DNA from: Paenibacillus sp. FSL R7-0345
Lineage (GTDB): Bacteria > Bacillota > Bacilli > Paenibacillales > Paenibacillaceae
Length of the DNA: 64,000 bases
Assembly: GCF_038595055.1 (NCBI RefSeq)
Contig: NZ_CP152002.1
Span: 2,462,501 to 2,526,500, forward strand
Reading direction: 5' to 3'
Made by a program: the position numbers and the translations under genes. A model generated the notes under the pieces. The model was not told the DNA's origin. It made no database searches and saw only the letters and a program-made list of their open reading frames with translations. Shown piece after piece: positions 40,357-48,879 of this stretch; the first letter of the stretch is position 1; every line of letters starts with the position of its first letter.

Positions 40357-42264
40357 ATGAATATTATGACAGTGGAGCATCTTTCCAAAAGCTACGGGGA
40401 GAAGGTGCTGTTCCAGGATGCCTCGTTCGGCATGGATGAGCGGGATAAAATCGGTGTAATCGGTGTGAACGGAACCGGCAAATCAACCTTTTTGAAAATA
40501 ATCGCAGGCCTCGATACGGCTGACGAAGGACAGATTGCCATCAGCAATGATGTGCGTGTCCAGTATCTGGCCCAGAACCCGCCTTACGAGCCGGACAATA
40601 CGGTACTGCAGCAGGTGTTTGCAGGCGATGACCCGGATCTGCGGACGATGCGTGAATATATGGAAATCCTCAGCGGACTGGAAAAAGACCCCGCGAATAC
40701 CGGGCTGGAAGCAGCCATGGTACGGGTCGGCCAAAAAATCGACGCTGCAGGCATCTGGCACCTGGAGAGCGAAGCCAAAACCGTGCTGACCAAGCTGGGC
40801 ATTACACGGTTTGATGCGCTGATGGGTACGCTGTCCGGCGGTCAGCGCAAGCGGGTAGCGCTTGCTGCCGCCTTGATTACCCCTTCAGAGCTGCTGATTC
40901 TGGATGAGCCTACCAACCATATTGATACCGATTCGGTGGCCTGGCTGGAGCAGTACCTGCAGAAACGCCGCGGTGCGCTGCTGATGATTACGCATGACCG
41001 CTACTTCCTGGAGCGGGTGGCCAGCGTAATGCTGGAGCTGGACGGCGGCCGCCTGTTCCGCTATGAAGCGAACTATTCGCGGTTTCTGGAGCTGAAGGCC
41101 GAGCGCGAAGAGCGTGAAGCATCAGAGGAGCAGAAACGCAAAAATCTGCTGCGCACCGAGCTGGCCTGGATCCGCCGCGGAGCCAAGGCTCGTACAACAA
41201 AGCAGAAGGCGAGAATTGACCGGTTCGAAAAGCTGAAGGATAGTGTGGGTGGCAGCTCCGCCGGTTCCATGGATATTTCGGTGGCTTCAACGCGGCTGGG
41301 ACGCAAGATTATTGAGATGAAGGATCTGACCAAGTCGATGGACGGCCGGACCCTGATCAAGGACCTGACTTATATTGCTGTTCCGCAGGACCGCGTCGGT
41401 ATTGTCGGCCCGAACGGCAGCGGCAAATCGACGCTGCTTAACCTGATCGCCGGCCGGCTGCAGCCGGACAGCGGTGAGGTACAACTGGGCGCAACGGTTA
41501 AGCTCGGCTACTTCACCCAGGAGCATCAGGATATGGATGATACTATGCGTGTCATTGAATATGTAAAAGAAGAAGCGGAGATCGTACGTACAGCAGACGG
41601 AAGCGTTATTACAGCCGGCCAGATGCTGGAACGCTTCCTGTTCCCGCCTGCGATGCAGTGGACCCCGATTGCCAAGCTGTCCGGCGGCGAAAAAAGACGG
41701 CTGTACCTGCTGCGTGTCCTCATGGGCGCACCCAATGTGCTGCTGCTGGATGAGCCGACAAATGACCTGGACATCGGAACATTGGCGATACTGGAAGACT
41801 ATCTGGATGAATTCCCCGGCGTAGTCTTTACCGTATCCCATGACCGCTATTTCCTGGACCGGACGATTGATAAGCTGATCGCGTTCGAGAACGGTTCAAT
41901 CCGGCTGCATGTCGGCGATTATACCGAGTATGAGGAATGGCTGGCCAAAAACGTGCCGGCCTCTGTGAAAGAAGGGGCTGACAAACGGAGTGCGGTGCCG
42001 GAACCCGCTGCTGCGCCACAGGCCAAGGAGAAGATTAAGTTCACCTTCAAAGAGCAGAAGGAATATGAAACAATCGACGAAATGATTGAGCAGGCCGAGC
42101 AGCATCTGGTTGATATTTCCGCGAAGATGGAAGCGGCCTTTGCCGATTCGACCACCCTGCAGGAGCTTGTTGATAAGCAGAAGCAGGGCGAGGCGGAGCT
42201 GGAGCGCCTGATGGAGCGCTGGACATATCTGAATGAGCTGGCGGAGCGGATTGCCGGTAAATAG
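40357..42264 (+). CDS. yfmR: ABC-F ribosome-associated ATPase (Uup/YfmR-like)
   Basis: 635 residues, two ABC ATPase domains and no membrane part. Walker A motifs GVNGTGKST and GPNGSGKST, signatures LSGGQRKR and LSGGEKRR, and two LDEPTN Walker B motifs. A linker of about 80 charged residues lies between the domains, and a coiled-coil C terminus (about 560-635) is typical of Uup/YfmR rather than EttA. ABC-F factors bind the ribosomal E site and rescue stalled translation; YfmR/Uup helps at proline-rich or other hard stretches. GAGGACAG precedes the ATG. Confidence 0.9.
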   Translation: MNIMTVEHLSKSYGEKVLFQDASFGMDERDKIGVIGVNGTGKSTFLKIIAGLDTADEGQIAISNDVRVQYLAQNPPYEPDNTVLQQVFAGDDPDLRTMREYMEILSGLEKDPANTGLEAAMVRVGQKIDAAGIWHLESEAKTVLTKLGITRFDALMGTLSGGQRKRVALAAALITPSELLILDEPTNHIDTDSVAWLEQYLQKRRGALLMITHDRYFLERVASVMLELDGGRLFRYEANYSRFLELKAEREEREASEEQKRKNLLRTELAWIRRGAKARTTKQKARIDRFEKLKDSVGGSSAGSMDISVASTRLGRKIIEMKDLTKSMDGRTLIKDLTYIAVPQDRVGIVGPNGSGKSTLLNLIAGRLQPDSGEVQLGATVKLGYFTQEHQDMDDTMRVIEYVKEEAEIVRTADGSVITAGQMLERFLFPPAMQWTPIAKLSGGEKRRLYLLRVLMGAPNVLLLDEPTNDLDIGTLAILEDYLDEFPGVVFTVSHDRYFLDRTIDKLIAFENGSIRLHVGDYTEYEEWLAKNVPASVKEGADKRSAVPEPAAAPQAKEKIKFTFKEQKEYETIDEMIEQAEQHLVDISAKMEAAFADSTTLQELVDKQKQGEAELERLMERWTYLNELAERIAGK

Positions 42265-42309
42265 TTCCGGCGCTGCGGACAGCACATTGTACATCAGGAG
42301 GCGTCTACT

Positions 42310-42819
42310 GTGGATAAAGATAAAAGCATGCAGGATGCCATAGCCCTGCGGGAAGCCGGCCGGGCCGAAGAGGCGCTGGTGCTTCTGCTGGATTTGCTTG
42401 CGGCAGATAGCGGGCGTACCGGCGCTGGTAGCGATGCCGAATTGCTGTATCAGCTGGCCTGGACGCATGATGTGCTTGGTCTGGAGCGGGAGGCTGTGCC
42501 GTACTATGAGCAGAGCCTTGCCCTAGGCCTGCCGCCAGAGCAGCGGGCAGGGGCGTTGCTTGGTCTGGGCAGCACGTACCGGACGCTGGGCGAATATACC
42601 CGTGCCAGGATAATACTGCAGCAGGCAGCTGAGGAATTCCCGGAGCGGGCAGAGTTTCAGGCTTTTCTTGCAATGACACTGTACAACCTGGGAGAACACG
42701 GAGAGGGCATGGAGATATTGCTCAGGCTGCTTGCCGAAACCTCTGGCAACACGGGCATCCAGGACTACCGCAAAGCAATCTCGTTTTATGCGGACAAGCT
42801 GGATCAGGTGTGGAAATAA
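42310..42819 (+). CDS. Tetratricopeptide repeat protein
   Basis: 169 residues. GTG start with AGGAGG eight bases upstream. Three or four TPR-like helical pairs: ALREAGRAEEALVLLLDLLA, LAWTHDVLGLEREAVPYYEQSLALG, GLGSTYRTLGEYTRARIILQQA and LAMTLYNLGEHGEGMEILLRLL. The C terminus DYRKAISFYADKLDQVWK is common in Firmicute TPR proteins. A protein-protein adaptor; the partner is unknown. It ends the group with TetR and YfmR, followed by a strong terminator. Confidence 0.87.
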   Translation: MDKDKSMQDAIALREAGRAEEALVLLLDLLAADSGRTGAGSDAELLYQLAWTHDVLGLEREAVPYYEQSLALGLPPEQRAGALLGLGSTYRTLGEYTRARIILQQAAEEFPERAEFQAFLAMTLYNLGEHGEGMEILLRLLAETSGNTGIQDYRKAISFYADKLDQVWK

Positions 42820-42837
42820 CGTCTCGTTGTTTAAACA

Positions 42838-42885
42838 AAAAACAAGCTAAGACCGGAGCACACGGTGATTAGCTTGTTTTTTTGT
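42838..42885 (+). terminator. Terminator after the TPR gene
   Basis: AACAAGCTAA-GACCG pairs with CGGTG-ATTAGCTTGTT, followed by T7. Confidence 0.9.
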
Positions 42886-42894
42886 TGCCACAAA

Positions 42895-43203
42895 AGCTGG
42901 CCTCCCGTTTGAGAGGGCCTGCTAGCAGCAGTGCCAGCTGATCAATGTCCTGCTAAGCACACGCCAACTGCTAAATGTTCTGTTATGAGCGGTCGCAGCT
43001 GTTTAAGGTCTGAATGAATACAAGCGGTATTAGCTCCTAAGTGTCTTGCTACAAGCAGCACCAGCCGGCCAATGCCCTGGGTACAATTAATGTTCTGTTA
43101 AGGGTAGCCATCAGCTATTCCTGTCCGACCGATCCGCATACGAGTAGTAACAGCTATCCAATGTCCTGCTAAGCAACATTAGCTACTAAGTATCCTGGTT
43201 AAA
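42895..43203. repeat. Decayed tandem array with a unit of about 30 bp
   Basis: A degenerate unit like CAGCTAATCAATGTCCTGCT followed by AAGCACACGC recurs. The AATG core falls at 42944, 42974, 43005, 43039, 43071, 43089, 43160 and 43188, with steps of about 28-34 and one gap of two units. No reading frame and no unique spacers. Sequence differs from the 38-bp array at 24297, though both keep a GCTA-x-x-CAA core. Confidence 0.6.
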
Positions 43204-43325
43204 GACAACGCGGTTCGACGTGCTGCCAGGCATACTCCTCAGGCCGTCTATCTGTTCGCACACCTCATAACTCAGCTTCCCTGCTACTCTGCTGCTTAAA
43301 CGAGCGATATGGGGAAGCAGCAAGG

Positions 43326-43514
43326 AGTAACGGACTGAGGGGACTTTATTTTTGCTGGGGCCCCTCATTCAGGCGGTCTAACGGACCGTATTGCACTTAT
43401 TGGTGCTCAAGTTAGCATTATCGATGCAAATATGCCGAATTAAAGTCACTGGAGTCCGTTAGCCTGCAAAAAATAGCATAAGAGCGGAAATAAGAGCATC
43501 TGTGTCCGTTAGAG
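43326..43514. repeat. Four further copies of the CTAACGGAC/GTCCGTTAG repeat
   Basis: Inverted copies at 43326-43350 (AGTAACGGACTGAGGGGACT) and 43377-43402 (TCTAACGGACCGTATTGCAC), direct copies at 43434-43467 (core CACTGGAGTCCGTTAG) and 43487-43514 (core CATCTGTGTCCGTTAGAGC). Same family as at 14438-14566. Opposed pairs could fold into long imperfect hairpins. Confidence 0.7.
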
Positions 43515-43899
43515 CAAGGGAATCCTGGTATTAGTAATGTAAGTATAGCAAAACCTATACTTATTGCTGATAGTCTACTTTCTTATCTGCTGTGCCTGAC
43601 TTATTGCGGGGCAATACGGATTTCAATCACTCATTATAAATCCTACGATGTGGATTGCGTATTTACGGAAGGCTGCAGCAAGGAGCTACAGAGCAAACTA
43701 AGTGGAAAAATGCTATCTATTTATGCACACACAGCAAGTTAGAGGAATTTAGGTGAAAAAAAGCAACTTAATATTGCCGTTTGTACCCCAAAAGGGGGTT
43801 TTAAACAAAATGAAGTGCCGATTTGATAACTAATCATTAGAAATCGGCAGCCAGGGTGGAATTAGATGGCGAAAATCCATCTAGATTTGAGGAGCCGCG
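43515..43899. other. Gene-free stretch with one operator-like palindrome
   Basis: No gene is visible. TAAGTATAG-CAAAAC-CTATACTTA (43540-43563) is a perfect 9-bp-arm palindrome with no gene next to it. TTATAAATCCTACGATGT (43634-43651) matches the start of the 6S RNA gene (60454-60471) at 17 of 18 bases, but the rest of 6S RNA is absent. CCCC-AAAA-GGGG occurs near 43791. Confidence 0.45.
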
Positions 43900-43942
43900 T
43901 AAAAAAATGCAGAACCGGCAGCCATGCTGCCTGATTCTGCAT
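43900..43942 (-). terminator. Terminator of the NAGPA-type gene
   Basis: On the minus strand GCAGAATCAGGCAGC and GCTGCCGGTTCTGC pair with one or two mismatches and are followed by ATTTTTTTA. Confidence 0.85.
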
Positions 43943-44003
43943 CTCATAATTCCTGCATCTCATATTTCCTTAGCTCATCAGCATGTCAAGTCAAGCCAAT
44001 CCG

Positions 44004-44834
44004 CTATTCCCCGCCTGTCACTGCGATCATCTGCACGACCGGACGCGAGTCGCCGGTCAGCACGGCCTCATCGGCGTTCAGCTGCGAGGAGCCGTCGCCG
44101 TCGAGGAAGATGCCTTCCCGGCCTTCACCGGGAACGGCCTCGAGCACGGCCAGGCGGAAGGCCTCTGCCGTGCAAAGCGTAGGCGTGACGATCAGCCACA
44201 GCTTCCCGTCACTGTCATAGACAAGCCCCGAGCGCATGCGCTGCTCATCTGCAAAGGGGAGGTGCTCGGCCTGGCTCGCGGCCTCCCATAGCTCCTCATG
44301 CTGCAGATTCATGCTGATGCCGCCCTGGGCCCAGTAGCGGCTGCGGTCTGTGACAGCCAGCTCGTCGCCTGAGGAGACGGTCTGAACCGACAGCCTGCCG
44401 GCAGTGCCGTCCCAGACCAGCGTACCGCGGGCATATTTGGCGTTGAACCAGCCCGAGCCGTAAGCGCCTTTGTCCCCGTTAACGGGGACATCGTTCATGA
44501 TCGCCACAGACAGGAGGTCTGTGCCGTAAAAGAAGCCGCCATTAATGCCGTAGGCGGCAATTTGACGCAGCGGCAGGCTGTCGGCCCGCAGGTTAACATC
44601 CTCCGGAGCTACAGCCAGCATATGCAGCTGCACCCCGTTCAGGCTCTCCGCTGACAGATACTCATAGTTATGCGGGAGCCCGCTAAAAGCCTCCCGCACC
44701 TGCTTGTCCGGCTTATTGAGCAGAACCGCCCCTGCCAGAATCAGCAGCACCAGCAGGGCGGAGCTAAGCTGCCAGCGCCTGCGCTGCCATAGCTGCCGCC
44801 ATTTATGCTCTGCTGCTTCAGTTGGTACCGACAT
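44004..44834 (-). CDS. Phosphodiester glycosidase (NAGPA-domain) membrane protein
   Basis: 276 residues. A basic start (KWRQLWQRRRW), one membrane anchor (about residues 23-40), then an extracellular NAGPA/DUF2233 domain. AAYGINGGFFYG and GIFLDGDGSSQLN are the two hallmark motifs of this fold, which removes N-acetylglucosamine from phosphodiesters in the human enzyme and is linked to wall or exopolysaccharide sugars in bacteria. The ATG lies inside the end of the M42 peptidase gene (17-base overlap) with no good ribosome binding site, so it depends on coupling. Terminator at 43900. Confidence 0.87.
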   Translation of the reverse strand: MSVPTEAAEHKWRQLWQRRRWQLSSALLVLLILAGAVLLNKPDKQVREAFSGLPHNYEYLSAESLNGVQLHMLAVAPEDVNLRADSLPLRQIAAYGINGGFFYGTDLLSVAIMNDVPVNGDKGAYGSGWFNAKYARGTLVWDGTAGRLSVQTVSSGDELAVTDRSRYWAQGGISMNLQHEELWEAASQAEHLPFADEQRMRSGLVYDSDGKLWLIVTPTLCTAEAFRLAVLEAVPGEGREGIFLDGDGSSQLNADEAVLTGDSRPVVQMIAVTGGE

Positions 44835-45861
44835 AGGCGGCCAGGAGCTTGGCTGTGTTCAGGACAGCCTGCTTATGCGTACGCTCCATGGAGTGGGAAG
44901 CATGCACTCCCGGGCCGATCAGCGCCCCGCGGATATTGTTGCCGCCACGCAGCGCAGCGGAAGCATCGGAGCCGTACTGCGGATAGATGTCTACCGCGAA
45001 CGGGATCGCCAGGCTGTTCGCCAGCTCAATCAGGCGGCCGGTCATGTTGTAGTCATAAGGTCCGGAGGAATCCTTGGCACAAATGGAAACGTCCGTTTCC
45101 TTACAGCTCAAGTCATCGCCCATGGCGCCCATGTCTACAGCGATGAATTCGCTGATATCACCCGGAATCCAGGATGTACCGTGGCCGACCTCTTCATAGT
45201 TGGAGATCAGCAGGGCGAGGTTGTGCAGCGGTTTCCAGCCTTCGCGCTTGATGCTTTCCAGCAGGCCGAACAGAGCGGCAACGCTGGCTTTATCATCCAG
45301 GTGGCGTGATTTGATATATCCGCTAGGTGTGATAACCGCCCGTGCATCAAAGGAGATAAAGTCACCTACAGCAATACCAAGCTTGAGTACATCATCTTTT
45401 GTGGAGACCATTTCATCGATCCGGACTTCCATATTTTCTTCGGCGCGTTTGAAGTCACGCGCATCGGCATAGACATGCACAGAAGGGTGGGAAGTGAGAA
45501 TGGTACCCGTATAAGTCAGTCCGCTGCGGGTATGAATGACGCAATATTCATTTTCGATGCTGTTCATTGTAAAGCCGCCGACAGAGGTCAGGCGCAGTGT
45601 GCCGTTTGGCTTAATTGAGCGGACCATGGCGCCAAGGGTGTCCACATGGGCACTGATACCGATGGTACGCGAAGGGTCGAGGCCCGGCACGGTGAGGATG
45701 ACGCCGCCTTTTTCGTTCCAGCTGAGCGGGACGTTCAGTGCGGCAGCCTCCTCGGCTACCACGCGCATGACTTCGGCAGTGAAGCCGCTGGGACTCGGGG
45801 TATCAAGCAGTTTTTTGAGCAGGGATAGAATGTAGTCTTCATTAGGCTGGATTGTAAGCAT
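44818..45861 (-). CDS. M42-family aminopeptidase
   Basis: 347 residues, cytosolic dinuclear metallopeptidase of the glutamyl/deblocking aminopeptidase type (YsdC/YhfE/FrvX family). Metal ligands appear in order: SAHVDTLG (His), SRHLDDKAS (Asp), NYEEVGHG (Glu pair), VDMGAMG (Asp) and HASHSMER (His). Start 45861 is set by GGAGG ten bases upstream; an earlier ATG at 45885 lacks one. It degrades short peptides. The NAGPA-type gene overlaps its end. Confidence 0.92.
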   Translation of the reverse strand: MLTIQPNEDYILSLLKKLLDTPSPSGFTAEVMRVVAEEAAALNVPLSWNEKGGVILTVPGLDPSRTIGISAHVDTLGAMVRSIKPNGTLRLTSVGGFTMNSIENEYCVIHTRSGLTYTGTILTSHPSVHVYADARDFKRAEENMEVRIDEMVSTKDDVLKLGIAVGDFISFDARAVITPSGYIKSRHLDDKASVAALFGLLESIKREGWKPLHNLALLISNYEEVGHGTSWIPGDISEFIAVDMGAMGDDLSCKETDVSICAKDSSGPYDYNMTGRLIELANSLAIPFAVDIYPQYGSDASAALRGGNNIRGALIGPGVHASHSMERTHKQAVLNTAKLLAAYVGTN

Positions 45862-45912
45862 GGGTTCAAATCCTCCATTCATCATTTAGGATAAGGCAGA
45901 TGTAACAGGTGC

Positions 45913-46212
45913 TTAGACAGTCTCATCCGGCAGCGGTGCAAAAGAATCAAGCGAACGCTCGGCATCACGCAGCTTGGACAGCTCTGCATTCAGTGATTTG
46001 ATCTGTTTCTGCAGCTTGTACTGGCGGAAAATCCCGTAGGAGCCGACGATAATGCCGCCGATCAGGGCGCAGCCCAAAATAACAAGAATCAGCGGAATGC
46101 TAACCTGGTCGAAGCCGAAGTTCACCTGAACCAGATCGACATTAATGACTGCAAATACAGCTGTAATCAGTGCAAAAATAAGACCTAAAATAAGCGACCA
46201 TTGCATTTTCAT
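45913..46212 (-). CDS. LapA-type small membrane protein
   Basis: 99 residues. Two membrane helices (about 5-25 and 40-62) with NVDLVQVNFGFDQVSIPLILVIL between them, then a coiled coil (YKLQKQIKSLNAELSKLRDAE). This matches the LapA/DUF1049 family; E. coli LapA helps lipopolysaccharide assembly, and Gram-positive members are uncharacterised. ATG 46212 has a run of six G ten bases upstream. It lies between pepF and the M42 gene on the same strand, 51 bases upstream of the latter. Confidence 0.87.
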   Translation of the reverse strand: MKMQWSLILGLIFALITAVFAVINVDLVQVNFGFDQVSIPLILVILGCALIGGIIVGSYGIFRQYKLQKQIKSLNAELSKLRDAERSLDSFAPLPDETV

Positions 46213-46249
46213 ATGAATATTACCCCCCATGGACGAGTGTGACAATATA

Positions 46250-46277
46250 AATCCCTTGCCCGAAGTGGGCAAGGGAT
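46250..46277 (-). terminator. Hairpin after pepF
   Basis: AATCCCTTGCCC and GGGCAAGGGATT form a perfect 12-bp stem around GAAGT; on the minus strand it is followed by TATATTGTC, a weak T tail. Confidence 0.75.
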
Positions 46278-46307
46278 TACAGCAGGGTTAAACGATTGGT
46301 TCGGGCT

Positions 46308-48098
46308 TTATTTTGTCAATTGCTCCATCTGCTCGATGACACTTTCGAATACGCTCATCGCTTCGCGGATCGGCTCAGGAGACGACATATCGACACCGGC
46401 CTTGGCCAGGATGTTGATGGAATAATCGCTGCCGCCGCTCTTCAGGAATCCGAGATAACGGTCCACCGCAGGCTTGCCTTCCTCCAGAATCTGCTTGGAG
46501 AAGCTGGTTGCGGCCGAGAAACCGGTGGCGTATTTGTATACATAGAAGCTGTTGTAGAAATGCGGAATCCGCGCCCATTCCATTTCAATATCTTTATCCA
46601 CAACCATATCCTCACCGTAATATTTCACGTTAAGATCGTAGTAGATTGCCGACAGATCCTGCGGAGTCAGCGAATCACCTTCTTCAGCACGCTGGTGGAT
46701 GATTTTCTCGAATTCAGCGAACATCGTCTGACGGAATACGGTGGTGCGGAACTGGTCGGCATAGTAGGTGAGCAGGTACATTTTTTCCTTAGGGTCAGTC
46801 GACTTGTTCAGCAGATAATCCATCAGCAGCGCCTCATTGGTGGTAGAAGCCACTTCCGCGAGGAAAATCGTATACTGTGCATCACGGTATTTAAGCGCAT
46901 TGTCCGAATAGTAGGAATGCAGGGCATGCCCCATTTCGTGTGCCAGTGTGAACATGCTGTTCAGGTTATCATTATGGTTCAGCAGCACGTAAGGGTGTGT
47001 GCCGTAAGCTCCCCAGCTGTACGCGCCGGTACGTTTGCTTTCATTTTCGTAAATGTCGATCCAGCCGTTGTCATAGCCTTCCTGAAGCACACTGAGGTAG
47101 TCCTCGCCGAGCGGCTTAAGGCCTTCTTTGGTAATTTTCTTCGCTTCTTCAAAAGTAATGTCCAGCTTATATTCGTCCACGAGCGGAGCGAACAAATCAT
47201 ACATATGTAGTTCATCAACGCCGAGCAGCTTCTGGCGCAGCTTCATATAGCGGTGCATCAGCGGCAGGCTCTCGTGAATGGTGTCAATCAGGTTGGAATA
47301 CACTTCCTTCGGAATATTATCGCCGTACAGCGACATTTCCAGTACAGACGGATATTTGCGTACCCGTGAGTAAAATACATTTTTGTTCACGTTCGCCCCA
47401 AGAGTAGCGGCAATTGTATTCTTTTGCTTAGCATAGGTTTCATATACCGCTTTAAAAGCGTTCTTGCGCACTTCGCGGTCAGGGCTTTCCAGGAACTGAA
47501 TGTAGCTGCCGTGGGTCAGCTCGACTTCCTTGCCTTCCTCGTTCTTGATCTTCGGGAATTTAAGGTCTGCATTGTTCAGCATGCCAAAAATATTCTGCGG
47601 AGCCTGTGAAATGTTGCCGACCTGGGCCAGCAGTGCTTCCTCGGCCTTAGTGAGAACATGGGCTTTTTCCCGCTTCATTTCGGTCAGAGTAAAGGTGTAC
47701 GCGGACAGGGAAGGGTCAGCGATGAACTGATCCAGCTTTTCTACAGGCAGGGACAGAATTTCCGGCGTGACAAAAGACAGCGCCTCTCCGGCTTCAACAC
47801 TGAGCTTTTTCGCTTTTTGGGTAAGCGCCTGGTAGGTTGGGGCTGCAGTGTCTTCATCCTGGCGCATATGCGCGTATACATAGAGCCGTTCGGTCAGCTG
47901 TGACAGCTCATCATCCAGCTCGAAGCAGGCTTTGAGCTCATCTGCAGAATCCAGCTTACCCTGGAAGGCGGAGGCTTTCTTGATCAATGTTTTAACTTCG
48001 TTGTATTCCTTATCCCACTGCTCCTGTGACGCAAACATATCTTCAAGCTTCCAGCGGTTCTCAGCAGGCACTTCACTTCTTTTTACTAACTGTTCCAT
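46308..48098 (-). CDS. pepF: Oligoendopeptidase F
   Basis: 596 residues, M3B family, cytosolic zinc peptidase that cuts peptides of about 7-17 residues. The zinc site LAHEMGHALHSYY (near residue 386) and EVASTTNEALLMDYLL, with the third ligand Glu, are present. KRSEVPAENRWKLEDMF at the N terminus and FYVYKYATGFSAA near the C terminus are family features. ATG 48098 has AAGGAGG six bases upstream. An in-frame extension to 48221 looks like a signal peptide but lies upstream of that site and is rejected. Confidence 0.95.
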   Translation of the reverse strand: MEQLVKRSEVPAENRWKLEDMFASQEQWDKEYNEVKTLIKKASAFQGKLDSADELKACFELDDELSQLTERLYVYAHMRQDEDTAAPTYQALTQKAKKLSVEAGEALSFVTPEILSLPVEKLDQFIADPSLSAYTFTLTEMKREKAHVLTKAEEALLAQVGNISQAPQNIFGMLNNADLKFPKIKNEEGKEVELTHGSYIQFLESPDREVRKNAFKAVYETYAKQKNTIAATLGANVNKNVFYSRVRKYPSVLEMSLYGDNIPKEVYSNLIDTIHESLPLMHRYMKLRQKLLGVDELHMYDLFAPLVDEYKLDITFEEAKKITKEGLKPLGEDYLSVLQEGYDNGWIDIYENESKRTGAYSWGAYGTHPYVLLNHNDNLNSMFTLAHEMGHALHSYYSDNALKYRDAQYTIFLAEVASTTNEALLMDYLLNKSTDPKEKMYLLTYYADQFRTTVFRQTMFAEFEKIIHQRAEEGDSLTPQDLSAIYYDLNVKYYGEDMVVDKDIEMEWARIPHFYNSFYVYKYATGFSAATSFSKQILEEGKPAVDRYLGFLKSGGSDYSINILAKAGVDMSSPEPIREAMSVFESVIEQMEQLTK

Positions 48099-48297
48099 GG
48101 GAATCCTCCTTAAAAGATGGGATGGGGCAGGCATAGACTTCTGGGCCGCAGCGTTTGAGGATCCGCCCGGCAGCAGGCACAGTGCAAGCAGAAGCGGGAG
48201 AGATCTGGCGGTAAAGGGCATTACTGATGCCTCCTAAATCAATAGAGTCGGCTTAGTATGCCCTGCCAAATTCTGATTATGAACTTCTTAACAAGAG

Positions 48298-48468
48298 TTA
48301 TGCCAGCAGGCTATAAATAATGAAAATAAAAGCAAGAGCAATCAGAATAACTGCGGTTAGAGCCATCCCCCGCTTAAGCCGCGGATGCAGTTTGTCCTTA
48401 CTCATAATAAGAACGGCTCCGAGGCAGAGGACCACAACGATATAAATAACCAGACTTTCGTTATTCAT
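48298..48468 (-). CDS. Small membrane protein of unknown function
   Basis: 56 residues. Two hydrophobic helices (about 6-23 and 36-54) flank a basic loop MSKDKLHPRLKRG, so both ends face outward. It starts 6 bases after the stop of the gene at 48475, with only weak AGGCTGGT as a ribosome binding site, so it is probably translated by coupling. I do not recognise the family. Confidence 0.7.
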   Translation of the reverse strand: MNNESLVIYIVVVLCLGAVLIMSKDKLHPRLKRGMALTAVILIALAFIFIIYSLLA

Positions 48469-48474
48469 ACCAGC

Positions 48475-48708
48475 CTAGACCTGCTTGAATGCCGCAATGA
48501 TATTTTTGTACTCTTCCTCGTTGTCCTTATAGGACTCTTTATTGAAGCGGTTGTTCACCCACTCCATCATGGCCGGACGGCTCATAAAGGTATGTGTTTC
48601 TTCGCCCCACTGGTCGGAAATTTCCCGGAGTATAATGTAGCGTCCCTGAACCTCAACGGTCATCATATTCCATTTGTCTGTTTTGTATATTTCGTGTTTT
48701 TTGATCAT
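48475..48708 (-). CDS. Small conserved-looking cytosolic protein
   Basis: 77 residues, rich in charged and aromatic residues: MIKKHEIYKTDKWNMMTVEV, then RYIILREISDQWGEETHTFM, SRPAMMEWVNNRFN and a charged tail. No cysteine, no membrane segment. ATG 48708 is chosen as the start with a GGTGG site upstream; longer in-frame readings run across the promoter and coding region of the opposite cold-shock gene. It forms a two-gene unit with the small membrane protein just downstream. Function unknown. Confidence 0.75.
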   Translation of the reverse strand: MIKKHEIYKTDKWNMMTVEVQGRYIILREISDQWGEETHTFMSRPAMMEWVNNRFNKESYKDNEEEYKNIIAAFKQV

Positions 48709-48805
48709 GTCATTACCACCCTGGCGATTTTTGGCTTTTGGCTCAATGATAACGCACCGGGGAAGTGAAAAGCAAATTAAATCACTAATATAGGGAAAAA
48801 GTGGA

Positions 48806-48834
48806 TTGCTTTGCAGGAATAGCTGGGGTATAAT
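48806..48834 (+). promoter_or_regulatory. Promoter of the cold-shock gene
   Basis: TTGCTT (48806-48811), 17 bases, perfect TATAAT (48829-48834). A hairpin (ATACGCCA-TATA-TGGCGGTAT, about 48841-48861) occupies the short leader just before the AGGAGG site and may act as a temperature-sensitive element. Confidence 0.75.
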
Positions 48835-48879
48835 GTAAGCATACGCCATATATGGCGGTATTTTTAGGAGGTTGTTCAT

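Noticed and set aside
43186..43368. 60-codon open frame on the minus strand
   Set aside because: It overlaps the dispersed repeat and the decayed array and has no start signal.
48099..48221. N-terminal signal-peptide extension of PepF (MPFTARSLPLLLALCLLPGG)
   Set aside because: A strong AAGGAGG site lies six bases before the ATG at 48098, the family is cytosolic, and the extension has no start signal.
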